Below, piece after piece: positions 1 through 8,055 of a DNA stretch of 64,000 bases. The DNA is from Lysinibacillus fusiformis. Its GTDB lineage: Bacteria; Bacillota; Bacilli; Bacillales_A; Planococcaceae. Numbering within the stretch: position 1 is the stretch's first letter; each line of letters begins with the position of its first letter. The stretch spans positions 4,222,001 through 4,286,000 of the forward strand of contig NZ_CP070490.1 in NCBI RefSeq assembly GCF_016925635.1, in the 5' to 3' direction. The notes beneath the pieces are model-generated. The model saw only the letters and a list, made by a program, of their open reading frames with translations, searched no databases and was not told the origin of the DNA. The translations under genes were made by a program, and so were the position numbers.

Positions 1-288
1 ATTCACGTTGTCTTACCACAAGTAGCGCGTAACGTCTTACCAGCGACTGGTAACCAATTAATTATGAATATTAAAGATACAGCCGTTTTAAATGTCATTG
101 GGGTAACGGAATTATTCTTCCAAACTAAATCAATTTCAGGTAACAACTTCCGCTATTTCGAATCATTCTTTGTTGCATGTATTCTTTATTTCATCATGAC
201 ATTTACCGCATCACGCATTCTTCTTTACGTTGAAAAACGTTTAGATGGACCTGATGCCTATCAAAAAGAACAAAAAGAAGCCGTATAG
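1..288 (+). CDS. Amino-acid ABC transporter permease, C-terminal part
   Basis: The reading frame is open from base 1, so the gene starts outside the window; only about 95 C-terminal residues are present. The stretch around residues 8-30 (LPQVARNVLPATGNQ, then NIKDTAVLNVIGVTEL) is the cytoplasmic loop and following helix typical of HisM/GlnP-type permeases, where the loop docks on the ATPase. One further hydrophobic helix (FFVACILYFIMTFTASRILL) precedes a charged tail. The stop lies 12 bases before the ATPase gene, so both belong to one operon. The periplasmic-type binding protein gene would be expected further upstream, or fused to this permease. The substrate cannot be read from this fragment. 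Confidence 0.9.
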   Translation: MHVVLPQVARNVLPATGNQLIMNIKDTAVLNVIGVTELFFQTKSISGNNFRYFESFFVACILYFIMTFTASRILLYVEKRLDGPDAYQKEQKEAV

Positions 289-300
289 GGGGACGCACAA

Positions 301-1032
301 ATGGCAGTCATTAAAATCGAACATTTAAGTAAATCATTTGGACGTAACCAAGTGTTAAAAGATGTGAATTTCCAAGTGGAAAAAGGGGAGGTAGTTTGTT
401 TAATTGGCTCCTCTGGCTCTGGTAAATCCACACTGCTTCGTTGCATTAATTTATTAGAAACACCAAGTGGCGGTCAAATTATTTATAAAGGGGAAGACAT
501 CTTAGATGAAAAGCACAATATTCAAGAATATCGTACACATCTAGGCATGGTGTTCCAGCAGTTCAATTTATTTAACAACCACAACGTCATAAGTAATTGC
601 ACAGTGGGCCAAGTCAAAGTGTTAAAACGTTCGAAAAAAGAAGCAGAAGAAACGGCGCTTAAATATTTGAAAATCGTTGGCATGGATCAATATGTGAATG
701 CCAAGCCGCGTCAGCTTTCAGGCGGACAAAAGCAGCGTGTGGCCATCGCTCGCGCCTTATCGATGAATCCAGATGTAATGCTATTTGATGAGCCAACATC
801 CGCATTAGACCCAGAAATGGTGGGTGAGGTATTAAAGGTGATGCGTCAGCTAGCAGATGAGGGCAATACGATGCTCATCGTGACACATGAGATGGAATTT
901 GCCAAAGAAGTGGCAGATCGTGTTGTCTTTATGGATAAAGGCGTAATTGTCGAAGAAGGCCCTCCAGCACAAGTGTTAGTTAATCCATTACATGAACGTA
1001 CGAAGGAATTTTTAAAGCGTACTTTAAAATAA
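301..1032 (+). CDS. Polar amino-acid ABC transporter ATP-binding protein
   Basis: A 243-residue ATPase that powers uptake of a polar amino acid together with the preceding permease. All ABC motifs are intact: Walker A GSSGSGKS (residues 36-43), Q-loop in VFQQFNLF, signature LSGGQKQR, Walker [11 protein letters not shown] and the switch histidine in VTHEM. Length and sequence are those of the GlnQ/HisP/ArtM group. The start is supported by a GGGGG ribosome binding site 8 bases upstream. A strong terminator follows at once, so this is the last gene of its operon. Which amino acid is carried (glutamine, arginine, cystine) is not decided by the sequence. Confidence 0.95.
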   Translation: MAVIKIEHLSKSFGRNQVLKDVNFQVEKGEVVCLIGSSGSGKSTLLRCINLLETPSGGQIIYKGEDILDEKHNIQEYRTHLGMVFQQFNLFNNHNVISNCTVGQVKVLKRSKKEAEETALKYLKIVGMDQYVNAKPRQLSGGQKQRVAIARALSMNPDVMLFDEPTSALDPEMVGEVLKVMRQLADEGNTMLIVTHEMEFAKEVADRVVFMDKGVIVEEGPPAQVLVNPLHERTKEFLKRTLK

Positions 1033-1043
1033 GCACAAAAAAG

Positions 1044-1067
1044 GTGAGTCCAACCAGTTGGACTCAC
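1044..1067. terminator. Bidirectional terminator
   Basis: A 10-bp perfect stem (GTGAGTCCAA / TTGGACTCAC) with loop CCAG, T-rich on the right and A-rich on the left. It ends the ABC transporter operon and also lies just past the stop of the small minus-strand gene at 1068-1166. Confidence 0.85.
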
Positions 1068-1166
1068 TTATTTTCTAGAATTCCATTCTGCATAAAGCAC
1101 AAAGCAGATTGCGAATGCTACAGCAATGATAAAAAACCATTGCGGAACACCACCAAAACTCATCAT
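1068..1166 (-). CDS. Small single-pass membrane protein, 32 residues
   Basis: A short open frame read on the minus strand. It starts with two ATG codons after a GAGGTG ribosome binding site (about 6 bases away) and encodes one hydrophobic helix (WFFIIAVAFAICFVLYAEW) with a short polar N-terminus and a basic C-terminal NSRK tail. The stop abuts the terminator shared with the ABC operon. I do not recognise the family; size and layout fit the many tiny single-span proteins of bacilli. Evidence is the ribosome site, clean helix and terminator; homologues were not checked. Confidence 0.6.
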   Translation of the reverse strand: MMSFGGVPQWFFIIAVAFAICFVLYAEWNSRK

Positions 1167-1296
1167 AACACCTCAAATTTTCATTTTTTTTGGATAGAAT
1201 AGGTATAGTATTTCTTTTTTCTCCACAAAAGACCAAAAATATTATAGAATAAGCAATAGACATTAGCTTTTGCTAGTAAAGAGAGGTAGAGAGAAT

Positions 1297-1494
1297 ATGT
1301 TACATTTAAAATGGAAAGATGCGCCAACATTACGAACGGTTACTTGCAAACATACAAATGCATCAAAATACTTAGTATCCAACGTATTAACAGTAGGGAA
1401 AGAATATGAAGTGAAAAATGAAACAGAAGAGTTCATTTTTATCATCGACAATACAGGTAATGTCGGTGGCTACTATAAAGATTATTTTGAATAA
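1297..1494 (+). CDS. Small conserved protein, DUF6501-like
   Basis: A 65-residue soluble protein. The start chosen is the ATG at 1297, preceded by AGAGAGGTAGAGAGA; a TTG nine codons upstream in the same frame has no better signal. The sequence (THTNAS-like HTNASKYLV motif near residue 20, then KNETEEFIFIIDNTGNVGGY) matches my memory of the DUF6501 family, small Bacillaceae proteins of unknown function. The beta-rich pattern and closing GGYYKDYFE motif suggest a compact beta fold. It is a single-gene unit with its own terminator immediately downstream. The family assignment is from memory and moderately certain. Confidence 0.8.
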   Translation: MLHLKWKDAPTLRTVTCKHTNASKYLVSNVLTVGKEYEVKNETEEFIFIIDNTGNVGGYYKDYFE

Positions 1495-1503
1495 AAACAA
1501 ACA

Positions 1504-1540
1504 GGGTGGTTCAGAACTTTTACTGAGCCACCCATTTTTT
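1504..1540 (+). terminator. Rho-independent terminator
   Basis: An 11-bp stem GGGTGGTTCAG / CTGAGCCACCC (one G-U pair) followed by a run of T. It ends the 65-residue gene and separates it from the converging telA gene. Confidence 0.85.
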
Positions 1541-1542
1541 CG

Positions 1543-2610
1543 TTAATCTCGCCGATAGCTGCTAGCACCCGCCACATCCTGTAGCTGTTGTTTCTCTTGT
1601 TCAGTTGCCGTATGCAGGGCAAATACATCTTTAATCGCTGTTTGCAGCTCTTGCTGTGTTTCTTTAAATTTCGAAACTTGCTGTTCAAACGAGGGACTAG
1701 AGAAGCGATCATGGGCCTGTGATAATCGTTCCTCTAAACGTGCATAATGATGATCCATATGCATGGACAGCATCATCGCCAGTTGGTTTTTCCAGAGTGG
1801 AATCAAGGTAACGATAGAAAACTCGATTTTTTCTGCTAACGTTTGATTGGCCTGCTGAATCATACGGATTTGAGGAGCTGTTTGCAGGGCGACTTGCTGT
1901 GATACTTGTAAATCGTAAATACGTTGATCCAGTCTTTCAATTTGAGCAGCAAAGTCATTTAATTGCTGGATCGCAAGTGGCTGCTTGGTTGCTTGGACAC
2001 TTGTTATTTGTGCAGGTAACTCTACCTCAATGGCTTGCTGCTTCTTCATTTGTCCTGCGGCAATGGCTGTTGCCAATTCCTCAAAAAAACCTCGATTATG
2101 GGCATATAGCGCCTCTAAGTTTTCAACATCCTTTATCAGCTGAAGCTGTGCACGTTCCAGCTGAACACCAATACGTTCCACCTGTATACTAATACGTTCA
2201 AATTCTGTTAGCGTTTGCTTTACAGTAGGCTCGGTTTTGCCAAAGATTTTTTTGAAAAAGGTTTGCTTCTTCGGTTCCAAAGCGGTCGGGTCTACTCGAT
2301 CTAACGTCTGCATTAAAGAATCGAGCATTTGACCAATTTTTGTGACGTCCTTTTGCTTTACTTGAGCAAGCATGCGGTCGGCAAATTGAGACAGAGCTCG
2401 CTGTGAATCTTGCCCGAGGGACAGCAATGATTCAAAATCAGTCAACTTGATTTGACTGGCATACAGTAATGCACGACTTTGCGCAAGAGGCGATAGCGTT
2501 TCATAAGTCGCCATCGCCTCGTTTTGTGGAGTTGTTTCTAAATAGGATTGGACTAGTGGAGAAAGCCCTGGTATGGTATTTAGTTGAAATGCGTGTTCGT
2601 TTGCTGTCAT
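1543..2610 (-). CDS. TelA-family protein (YaaN-like)
   Basis: A 355-residue protein of the TelA / toxic-anion-resistance family (B. subtilis YaaN is the familiar example, named for tellurite resistance, though the biochemical role is not settled). It is largely alpha-helical with long coiled-coil-like stretches rich in Q, E and L and no signal peptide, so it is cytoplasmic. Its start codon overlaps the stop of the upstream xpaC gene by four bases (ATGA), which indicates translational coupling. The same xpaC-telA order is known in B. subtilis, supporting a shared function in envelope or oxyanion stress. Confidence 0.9.
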   Translation of the reverse strand: MTANEHAFQLNTIPGLSPLVQSYLETTPQNEAMATYETLSPLAQSRALLYASQIKLTDFESLLSLGQDSQRALSQFADRMLAQVKQKDVTKIGQMLDSLMQTLDRVDPTALEPKKQTFFKKIFGKTEPTVKQTLTEFERISIQVERIGVQLERAQLQLIKDVENLEALYAHNRGFFEELATAIAAGQMKKQQAIEVELPAQITSVQATKQPLAIQQLNDFAAQIERLDQRIYDLQVSQQVALQTAPQIRMIQQANQTLAEKIEFSIVTLIPLWKNQLAMMLSMHMDHHYARLEERLSQAHDRFSSPSFEQQVSKFKETQQELQTAIKDVFALHTATEQEKQQLQDVAGASSYRRD

Positions 2611-3257
2611 TTATCATCGCCTCGCCAGTCCAATTGTTCTCTACGTCTAAGATTGGAACGATTTGCGAATTCAATCTCCATTTGCAGATGATCGATATCA
2701 TTAGCAAGCGCATCCTTTAAATCAATTTGAATCGTATCATTCAAATCAGTCAGGGTTTCACGTGTTTTGGATAAGGTCAATTGAATTTCCTTATCCTTCA
2801 CCGGCTGCTTGGAAAGCATCGTATATTTATCCGTTAATTCCACAGCAGAAGGTAGGTGTGCATAGAAAAATGGTTCCACATTATAAAATTTACGTGGGTC
2901 TGTCTTGACGATTTTGACGATATTTTTTGAGATACGCGTCATTTCAAGTAGTTGTTTAAAAGCAGAAACAGAACGTACACGTAAATAGTTTTGACTCAAT
3001 GTTTGAATATGCTTATTAGCTGTTAATACTTGTGTTTCAATGTGTTTGAATTCTTCTTTTGTGATGCCTGCTATTTGCATGACTTTCTTTTTTTGTCTAT
3101 GTTTCAGCAACGCTGTACTCGTCGCATAGGAACCCGCAAACAGTAAACCACCAAGGAAGAATCCAGGATTTGCCGCAATTGCTGCGATAGAAACAGTCGT
3201 GAGCGAAATAAGAAAGCTGGCACTATGTCTAGAGAAAAACTGTCCGACACTAAGCAT
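2607..3257 (-). CDS. xpaC: XpaC-like membrane-associated protein
   Basis: A 216-residue protein related to XpaC, described in B. subtilis through hydrolysis of 5-bromo-4-chloroindolyl phosphate. Two hydrophobic stretches lie near the N-terminus (about residues 12-50), followed by a basic loop KHRQKKK and a helical C-terminal region. The start at 3257 is favoured by AGGAGGATGAAACA directly upstream; a longer frame reaching 3314 lacks a ribosome site. It is the first gene of a two-gene operon with telA. True phosphatase activity is doubtful, since no classical phosphatase motif is visible. Confidence 0.85.
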   Translation of the reverse strand: MLSVGQFFSRHSASFLISLTTVSIAAIAANPGFFLGGLLFAGSYATSTALLKHRQKKKVMQIAGITKEEFKHIETQVLTANKHIQTLSQNYLRVRSVSAFKQLLEMTRISKNIVKIVKTDPRKFYNVEPFFYAHLPSAVELTDKYTMLSKQPVKDKEIQLTLSKTRETLTDLNDTIQIDLKDALANDIDHLQMEIEFANRSNLRRREQLDWRGDDK

Positions 3258-3443
3258 TGTTTCATCCTCCTTGCTTTTCAATATGTCTATCTTCTTATAC
3301 GAAATAATCGACATAAAGTTTCATTGAAATTAATCCCTTACATAAATTTTACTGCTATTTGTGAACTTTCTCAATGATAATACATAGAATAAGTGAGTTG
3401 TTTCGATGAATTAGTCGATTTTGTCCTCTTAAGGAGTCATTTA

Positions 3444-3549
3444 GATCGCTTTTTTTCAATTCAAGAGCGGTTTCTGCCTCAGAGAGAGCGGTGTTACTCA
3501 AATTGAGAGCGGTGTTGATCCTCGAGAGAGCGGTTAAGTGAGATCCATG
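3444..3549 (+). repeat. 21-bp-phased GAGCGG array, left half
   Basis: The core GAGCGG begins at 3465, 3486, 3507 and 3528, exactly 21 bases apart, with a degenerate copy (GATCGC) at 3444 in the same register. The 15-base spacers differ. The fifth core would start at 3549, where the IS element is inserted; the array resumes at 5075 in register. An open frame on the minus strand here (heptads beginning T-A-L) is a by-product of the 21-base period. Confidence 0.85.
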
Positions 3550-3698
3550 AGTCAAGTCCTAATTATTGTGTAAAATTCTATACAGAAGTTTTCAACCTAG
3601 CGTTTATTCATAGCTCTTGATTGGTGTAGCCAAATTTTGTTTATCCATTTAACAACACTACCATTTTTTTGCCCGTAACTTCCATGGGTTTATATCTC

Positions 3699-3756
3699 CA
3701 CAGGCAGTAAAGGCTGTCAAAGGCTCTTTTCACTTTGATAGCCTTTACTGCTTGTG
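3699..3756. repeat. Long hairpin inside the IS
   Basis: Two 24-base arms (3699-3722 and 3733-3756) pair completely as RNA in one orientation with only two G-U pairs, around a 10-base loop. It lies between the transposase stop and the left end of the IS. No T run follows on either strand, so it is not a standard terminator. A role in shielding the transposase from outside transcription is possible but is inference. Confidence 0.75.
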
Positions 3757-3797
3757 GAATACTCCATGAATGGAAGATACGTTGAAAAATACTTGTT

Positions 3798-4964
3798 CTA
3801 TTTGGTTAAACCTTTTTTCTTTGAGTAAATCGTTTCTTGATACTGCATTAAAATAGCACCTACCAATCGAAAGGCAGACTGCGTATTTGGAAAGATTCGT
3901 ATGACCTTTTCTCTTCTACGCACTTCTTGATTTAATCGTTCAAGTGAATTTGTACTTCGAATATGACAGCGTATATCTGCTGGATAATTCATGTATTGGA
4001 TGGTATCTTCGAAACCTTCATCTAAGATAGTAAGAGCTTTTTCGTACTTTGGATTATTTCCAAATTGGTCCATTAATTCATCCTTAAACTTTCGAATATC
4101 TTCAAGGGTTACGGCTTCAAAAATGCGCTTCATCATCATTCGGATATCGACGGAGTCTTTTTTAGGAAGCTTCTCGATAATATTTCGTTTAAAATGCACA
4201 TTACATCTTTGCCAAGCAGTGCCGATAAATTCACGCTGTATCGCTTTTTGAAGCCCTTGATGAGCATCTGAAATCACTAGTTGAGGTGATTGAAGTCCAC
4301 GTGATTTGAGTTGTTTAAAAAAAGAGCTCCAACTATCAAAACTTTCAACATGATCCACACTTAAACCGATAATTTCGCGTTTATTTTCTTCCGTAATGGC
4401 CGTAGCGATATAAACAGCTTTTGATACGACACGTTGATGTTCACGTACTTTTATGTACATGGCATCTACAAAAACAAAAGGATAATACATGGTGTTTAAT
4501 GGACGATTTGCCCATTCGTTCACGATCGGATCCAGTTTCTGTGTGAGTGAAGAAACAAAAGATTTAGAAACGGATTCGCCGCAAAGTTGTTCTACAATAT
4601 GTGTGACTTTTCGTGTAGAGACGCCATTAATAACCATCTCCAGCATAGAAAGAACAAATGCCTGATCACAACGTGCATACTTGTCAAAAACAGTAGGAGA
4701 AAATTCACCATGACGCGTTCTAGGAACTTTTAGTTTTATCTTACCAATACTCATAGTCAGTTCACGTTCATAGTACCCATTACGGTAATCACGACGCTCA
4801 TTAGAACGTTCATAGGCAGATGCATGAAGGAAGGCATCTCTTTCTTTTTCCATAAATTCATTTAAGACTAAAATAATAGCTGACTTTACAACAGCATCAA
4901 TAGTGGAATTCATAACGGAATCTTTTAAAAGATCCATGTCTAGGTTAAACTGTAACTGGGTCAT
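3798..4964 (-). CDS. IS256-family transposase
   Basis: A 388-residue DDE transposase of the mutator/IS256 type, full length for the family. Recognisable family features are the N-terminal NERRDYRNGYYERELTMS-like region, VPRTRHGEFSP, the FVDAMYIKVRE segment containing the first catalytic Asp, ISDAHQGL with the second Asp, WQRCNVHFKRN, and the C-terminal RSTNSLERLN segment carrying the catalytic Glu. The start at 4964 follows AGAGAGGTAGATTAAAA; a longer frame to 5051 runs into the terminal repeat. The gene is uninterrupted, so the element could be active. Confidence 0.95.
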   Translation of the reverse strand: MTQLQFNLDMDLLKDSVMNSTIDAVVKSAIILVLNEFMEKERDAFLHASAYERSNERRDYRNGYYERELTMSIGKIKLKVPRTRHGEFSPTVFDKYARCDQAFVLSMLEMVINGVSTRKVTHIVEQLCGESVSKSFVSSLTQKLDPIVNEWANRPLNTMYYPFVFVDAMYIKVREHQRVVSKAVYIATAITEENKREIIGLSVDHVESFDSWSSFFKQLKSRGLQSPQLVISDAHQGLQKAIQREFIGTAWQRCNVHFKRNIIEKLPKKDSVDIRMMMKRIFEAVTLEDIRKFKDELMDQFGNNPKYEKALTILDEGFEDTIQYMNYPADIRCHIRSTNSLERLNQEVRRREKVIRIFPNTQSAFRLVGAILMQYQETIYSKKKGLTK

Positions 4965-5067
4965 TTTTAATCTACCTCTCTTAAAATGTGTTCGTGGTTG
5001 AAAACATTCTAACCAAGAGGAGAGAAAATGACCCCTTTTCTTTTTACACAATTATATGGACTTAATC

Positions 5068-5122
5068 GATCCATGAGCGGCTTCGGCATCGAGATGAGCG
5101 GCTTATTCTCTAAGAAGAGCGC
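5068..5122 (+). repeat. 21-bp-phased GAGCGG array, right half
   Basis: Cores GAGCGG, GAGCGG and GAGCGC begin at 5075, 5096 and 5117. With the IS and one copy of GATCCATG removed, base 3549 joins 5076 and the seven cores plus one degenerate copy are all 21 bases apart. Confidence 0.85.
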
Positions 5123-5207
5123 CTTCATCCAAAAGAATAAAGTAGTGAAGGCCTTGTATGAAACTTTTTCCAAGTAAATTCGTAACTGATACAAAGGGGG
5201 ATAGATC

Positions 5208-5417
5208 ATGTCGAAAATTTTTCTGGTGTCTATTACTAAAAACATTGATGATCAAGTAAGTGAGCAAAAAGTGAAAGAAAAAGTCTTTGAGAAGAAATCA
5301 AAGTTAAAAGCGTATTTAAACAAAGAAGGGTATATGAAGGAATCTAAAAATCAATATGTGAAAATCACGGACGAATCGATATTTGTTGCTGCGATTCAGA
5401 AAATAAAAATCAAATAA
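5208..5417 (+). CDS. Small basic hypothetical protein, 69 residues
   Basis: A lysine-rich soluble protein (about one residue in four is Lys) with a short hydrophobic start (MSKIFLVSI), a charged helical middle and an alternating C-terminus (SIFVAAIQKIKIK). The start is well supported by AAAGGGGG eight bases upstream, and a terminator follows. I do not recognise the family. It sits between the repeat array and a converging acylphosphatase-like gene and forms its own unit. No helix-turn-helix or metal motif is visible. Confidence 0.65.
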   Translation: MSKIFLVSITKNIDDQVSEQKVKEKVFEKKSKLKAYLNKEGYMKESKNQYVKITDESIFVAAIQKIKIK

Positions 5418-5427
5418 TAATCATGAG

Positions 5428-5455
5428 GTCATGTTCCTACGAGCATGACTTTTTA
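5428..5455 (+). terminator. Weak terminator
   Basis: A 6-bp stem GTCATG / CATGAC with a 10-base loop followed by TTTTT. It ends the 69-residue gene. Confidence 0.55.
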
Positions 5456-5483
5456 AATGTGTTTTTAAAGACATTTAAAAAGC

Positions 5484-5503
5484 CAGACATTAAACAATGT
5501 CTG
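5484..5503 (-). terminator. Terminator overlapping the acylphosphatase stop
   Basis: An 8-bp perfect stem CAGACATT / AATGTCTG with loop AAAC; on the minus strand it is followed by GGCTTTTT. The stop codon of the gene at 5490-5771 lies inside the hairpin. Confidence 0.8.
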
Positions 5504-5771
5504 ACTCCATACGTATATAGCCTTTTAAATCGTGGGATAGTTCTAATGAAAATGAATTGGAATCGGCTTGGGGGCTAACGCCTTTTTGGACAAAAAGGAG
5601 GAATTCATTGAGTGCCTTTTCTGAGCCCTCCACTTCCACTTCAATTTGCTCTGCGTCATTCAATCGACAGTATCCTTTTAACCCTAATTCAATCGCTTTT
5701 TGCTTGATGAAGAAACGATAGCCTGTGCCATAGACATCACCAAAAAATTTTATACTTGCTCGTTTGTTCAA
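5490..5771 (-). CDS. Acylphosphatase-like protein
   Basis: A 93-residue protein with the acylphosphatase fold signature: GDVYGTGYRFFIKQKAIELG corresponds to the phosphate-binding loop, with Arg in the usual catalytic place, then GYCRLND and EVEVEG. Acylphosphatases hydrolyse acyl phosphates in the cytoplasm. The catalytic Asn normally closes the G-W-V-x-N motif; here that position is Leu and an Asn follows one residue later, so activity is uncertain. The start is a TTG with AGGAGG seven bases upstream. It is transcribed in the same direction as the chemoreceptor gene upstream, but the gap of 45 bases holds its own ribosome site. Confidence 0.85.
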   Translation of the reverse strand: MNKRASIKFFGDVYGTGYRFFIKQKAIELGLKGYCRLNDAEQIEVEVEGSEKALNEFLLFVQKGVSPQADSNSFSLELSHDLKGYIRMESDIV

Positions 5772-5816
5772 GGGAATACCTCCTACTTAATGAGGGAGAG
5801 GGATGAACCTCTCCTT

Positions 5817-7544
5817 TTATTGCATGACACGTTCTTTTTCTAAATAGGCAATTAAGTTATTAATGTAATAAAGCACATGCTTAGATGCCTCATCGACCTC
5901 TTTTAGATGCACATCGGCTTGCTCGATATGACCCGCTTTATGGGCTTCAGCGGCAAGCTTCGCTGATTCATGGACACGTAAGTGATAGCCATCTAACTCA
6001 TGATAGTCCTGTAAATGACCAAAACGTTCGACTGTACGAGGTGCTGTGTACCATTTGCCAAGTCGACAGTCTCGATGCGATGAAACATCGCTTGGATCAA
6101 CGTTTTCTAGGCCAAGGAACATGTTATAAATGCGCCATTTCCATAAAATATGATCCGCCTTCGATAATTGTAATAGGGCAATGGATGAAAGCTGAACATT
6201 ATTGTTAGCAATGAGATCATTACGGAAACGGTTAATTTCTTTCCCTAATAAATGAATATCGCTAGATGTATTATGACTATAATCACGAATATCTTCTTGT
6301 AAGCTTGAAATTTCGATCATTCTTGCTGAGACTTCATCAATTGCGGCTGCTTGCTCCTGGGAAATGGCTGCCGTATTTGTCACATCTAAATTAATACCTT
6401 CAATCGCCTGAACAATGGCATTTAATAATGGTAACGAATCTTTTGCTTCAACGGTTGCTTCTTTAATAATGGCTGTAGTATCAGTAATCGAGTTAGATAC
6501 ATCATTGGAATAACTCTTTAAATGATGGACATTCGCAGATACTTCACTTAGCGCAGATACCGTGTTTTCAGCAAGCTTTCTTACTTCCTGTGCAACAACC
6601 GCAAAGCCTTTCCCATGTTCACCAGCACGCGCAGCTTCAATGGAGGCATTCAGTGCGAGGAGGTTGGTTTGATCGGCGATTTGATTGATTAATGTGACAA
6701 CCTGCTCAATATCATTTACCCGTTTTTGCAATTCTGAAAATGATTCTACAATGGAAGTAAATGTTTCTTCCGTTTTAAAGATTTCCGATAAGGCATGCTC
6801 AATTGCGTTTTTCCCTTTCGTTGCATGGTCAACAGATTCGGTTGTTTTCTCAGATATATGAGAAGACATGCGCGCAACCTCATTGATAGAAGCGGCGATC
6901 TGTTCTGTAGCAGCTGTAGAGGATTGGATTTCTTCATTTTGCTTATCTAGGCTAAAAACTAAATCCTTCATGTACATAATTTTGGCATTGACATCCATTA
7001 AAGAGGATACTTCTCCTACCACATTTTCAATAATACGCTCCGTCAACACCTCCACCAATAACTCTTGATCGACATTGACAGCGGATTGGAATGATTTCAT
7101 ATATTGAAATGCTTTATTCGGCTTGATACCAAAATTGTATAAAATATATGTAGTAATGTAGAAGGCAAATTGGTTGAATACAACAATTAATTTACCAGGC
7201 TCGTATTGATGCTTGCGAAATAGATTGAAAAATTTGACAGTTTCGTCTACATAATGATCATCACGTGTTCCTAAGAAAAACTGTGTTAAATATTGATTAA
7301 TATTTTCTTCACTAATGGTTAATTGAGAGGTAGGGGATATCTCGCTTAAATAATGATGAAAAATGGCATTCATGGAAGGGGTAATATCTTTGAGCTTTTG
7401 ATAGAGTGCCTTTAAGTGCTCTTCATCCTGTGAAGAGAAATGGTTGAATGCCAGAGTTTTGTGAAATCGGCCTGTTGCATGTAAATCTGTACCACGTTTT
7501 AGTAGCTCTTCTAGCTCTGCTTTAGGTCGAATGCTTGAAAACAT
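5817..7544 (-). CDS. Globin-type soluble chemoreceptor with C-terminal CZB domain
   Basis: A 575-residue cytoplasmic methyl-accepting protein without membrane segments. The N-terminal 170 residues resemble the HemAT protoglobin sensor. Residues 200-440 are an MCP signalling coil, with the conserved hairpin tip [27 protein letters not shown] split around residue 290. Residues 460-570 match a chemoreceptor zinc-binding (CZB) domain: His465, Cys493 in CRLGKWY, His521 and His525. By my alignment the proximal haem histidine of HemAT is Phe109 here, so haem binding is doubtful. The start follows GGAGG. It should signal to CheA/CheW, sensing oxygen, redox or zinc/hypochlorite; the ligand is inferred only. 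Confidence 0.9.
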   Translation of the reverse strand: MFSSIRPKAELEELLKRGTDLHATGRFHKTLAFNHFSSQDEEHLKALYQKLKDITPSMNAIFHHYLSEISPTSQLTISEENINQYLTQFFLGTRDDHYVDETVKFFNLFRKHQYEPGKLIVVFNQFAFYITTYILYNFGIKPNKAFQYMKSFQSAVNVDQELLVEVLTERIIENVVGEVSSLMDVNAKIMYMKDLVFSLDKQNEEIQSSTAATEQIAASINEVARMSSHISEKTTESVDHATKGKNAIEHALSEIFKTEETFTSIVESFSELQKRVNDIEQVVTLINQIADQTNLLALNASIEAARAGEHGKGFAVVAQEVRKLAENTVSALSEVSANVHHLKSYSNDVSNSITDTTAIIKEATVEAKDSLPLLNAIVQAIEGINLDVTNTAAISQEQAAAIDEVSARMIEISSLQEDIRDYSHNTSSDIHLLGKEINRFRNDLIANNNVQLSSIALLQLSKADHILWKWRIYNMFLGLENVDPSDVSSHRDCRLGKWYTAPRTVERFGHLQDYHELDGYHLRVHESAKLAAEAHKAGHIEQADVHLKEVDEASKHVLYYINNLIAYLEKERVMQ

Positions 7545-7667
7545 AAAAATACCTCCAAAAAGTATGTATAATAAGGTAATAATAGCATAATTCAGGTGGT
7601 TTTAATAGACATTTCAGTTGTGTTTGCTAAAATGAAACTATCTTATGACAGCAAGGAATGGGCAAAT

Positions 7668-7952
7668 ATGTATACAATTATTTACATGAAAGCGGACTAT
7701 GAGCCTTGGTGGAAATTTGAAGGCTGGGAAGCTTATATTCAAACAGAAGATACATTTGATACGAAGGAGCTCTTTGAACGTGCATTACAGCAAAAATTAG
7801 CACATTTCCGCTCCTCTTATGATAATGAGGCGACGAAGGAAGAGCAGTATTGGGCCTTTTGGTCTGAGGATGAAAGCTTTTATTGTGAGGCTTGCGATGA
7901 TGATGCACAAGTATATCATGGAGTAATTGCGTGTAAAATAGAGGAGAAGTAA
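7668..7952 (+). CDS. DUF1033 family protein
   Basis: A 94-residue acidic protein of the DUF1033 family, recognised by its start MYTIIYMKADYEPWWKFEGW. These proteins are found across Bacillota and have no assigned function. The start at 7668 is preferred over an upstream GTG (7596) because family members begin at this Met and AAGGAA lies 9 bases upstream. It has aromatic-rich clusters (YEPWWKF, YWAFW) and a Cys pair (YCEACDDD) in an acidic C-terminal half. It stands alone, divergent from the chemoreceptor, with no clear terminator before the csp promoter. Confidence 0.85.
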   Translation: MYTIIYMKADYEPWWKFEGWEAYIQTEDTFDTKELFERALQQKLAHFRSSYDNEATKEEQYWAFWSEDESFYCEACDDDAQVYHGVIACKIEEK

Positions 7953-7991
7953 AATAATTTTGAAATAAAGTAAAAAACATTTTTTCTTTAT

Positions 7992-8020
7992 TTGACAAAA
8001 TTATGAATGGCAGTTATACT
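7992..8020 (+). promoter_or_regulatory. Sigma-A promoter of the cold-shock gene
   Basis: TTGACA at 7992-7997 and TATACT at 8015-8020 with a 17-base spacer. Transcription would start near 8027, giving a leader of about 148 bases. Confidence 0.85.
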
Positions 8021-8055
8021 TAAGTTAACAATTTAATTGCTTCACCGGTAACATG

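Larger units (their letters stand above)
3550..5067 (-). mobile_element. IS256-family insertion sequence, 1518 bp
   Basis: The ends form a 26-bp imperfect inverted repeat (20 of 26 match; inner part ATTGTGTAAAA identical at both ends). The right end, read inward from 5067, begins GATTAAGTCC and resembles the IS256 terminal repeat as I remember it. The flanks carry an identical 8-bp duplication GATCCATG (3542-3549 and 5068-5075), the size usual for this family. One transposase gene fills most of the element. The intact ends and target duplication suggest a fairly recent insertion. Confidence 0.9.

Noticed and set aside
3355-3555. Minus-strand frame of 66 codons with heptad repeats
   Set aside because: Product of the 21-bp array; its start lies in the IS end, and the frame meets a stop on the other side when the IS is removed.
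3444-5122. CRISPR array
   Set aside because: The conserved core is only about six bases with 15-base spacers, and there are no cas genes; the same holds for the arrays at 8501 and 62761.
5009-5245. Minus-strand 78-codon frame at the right IS border
   Set aside because: Spans the IS end, target duplication and array, so it was created by the insertion.
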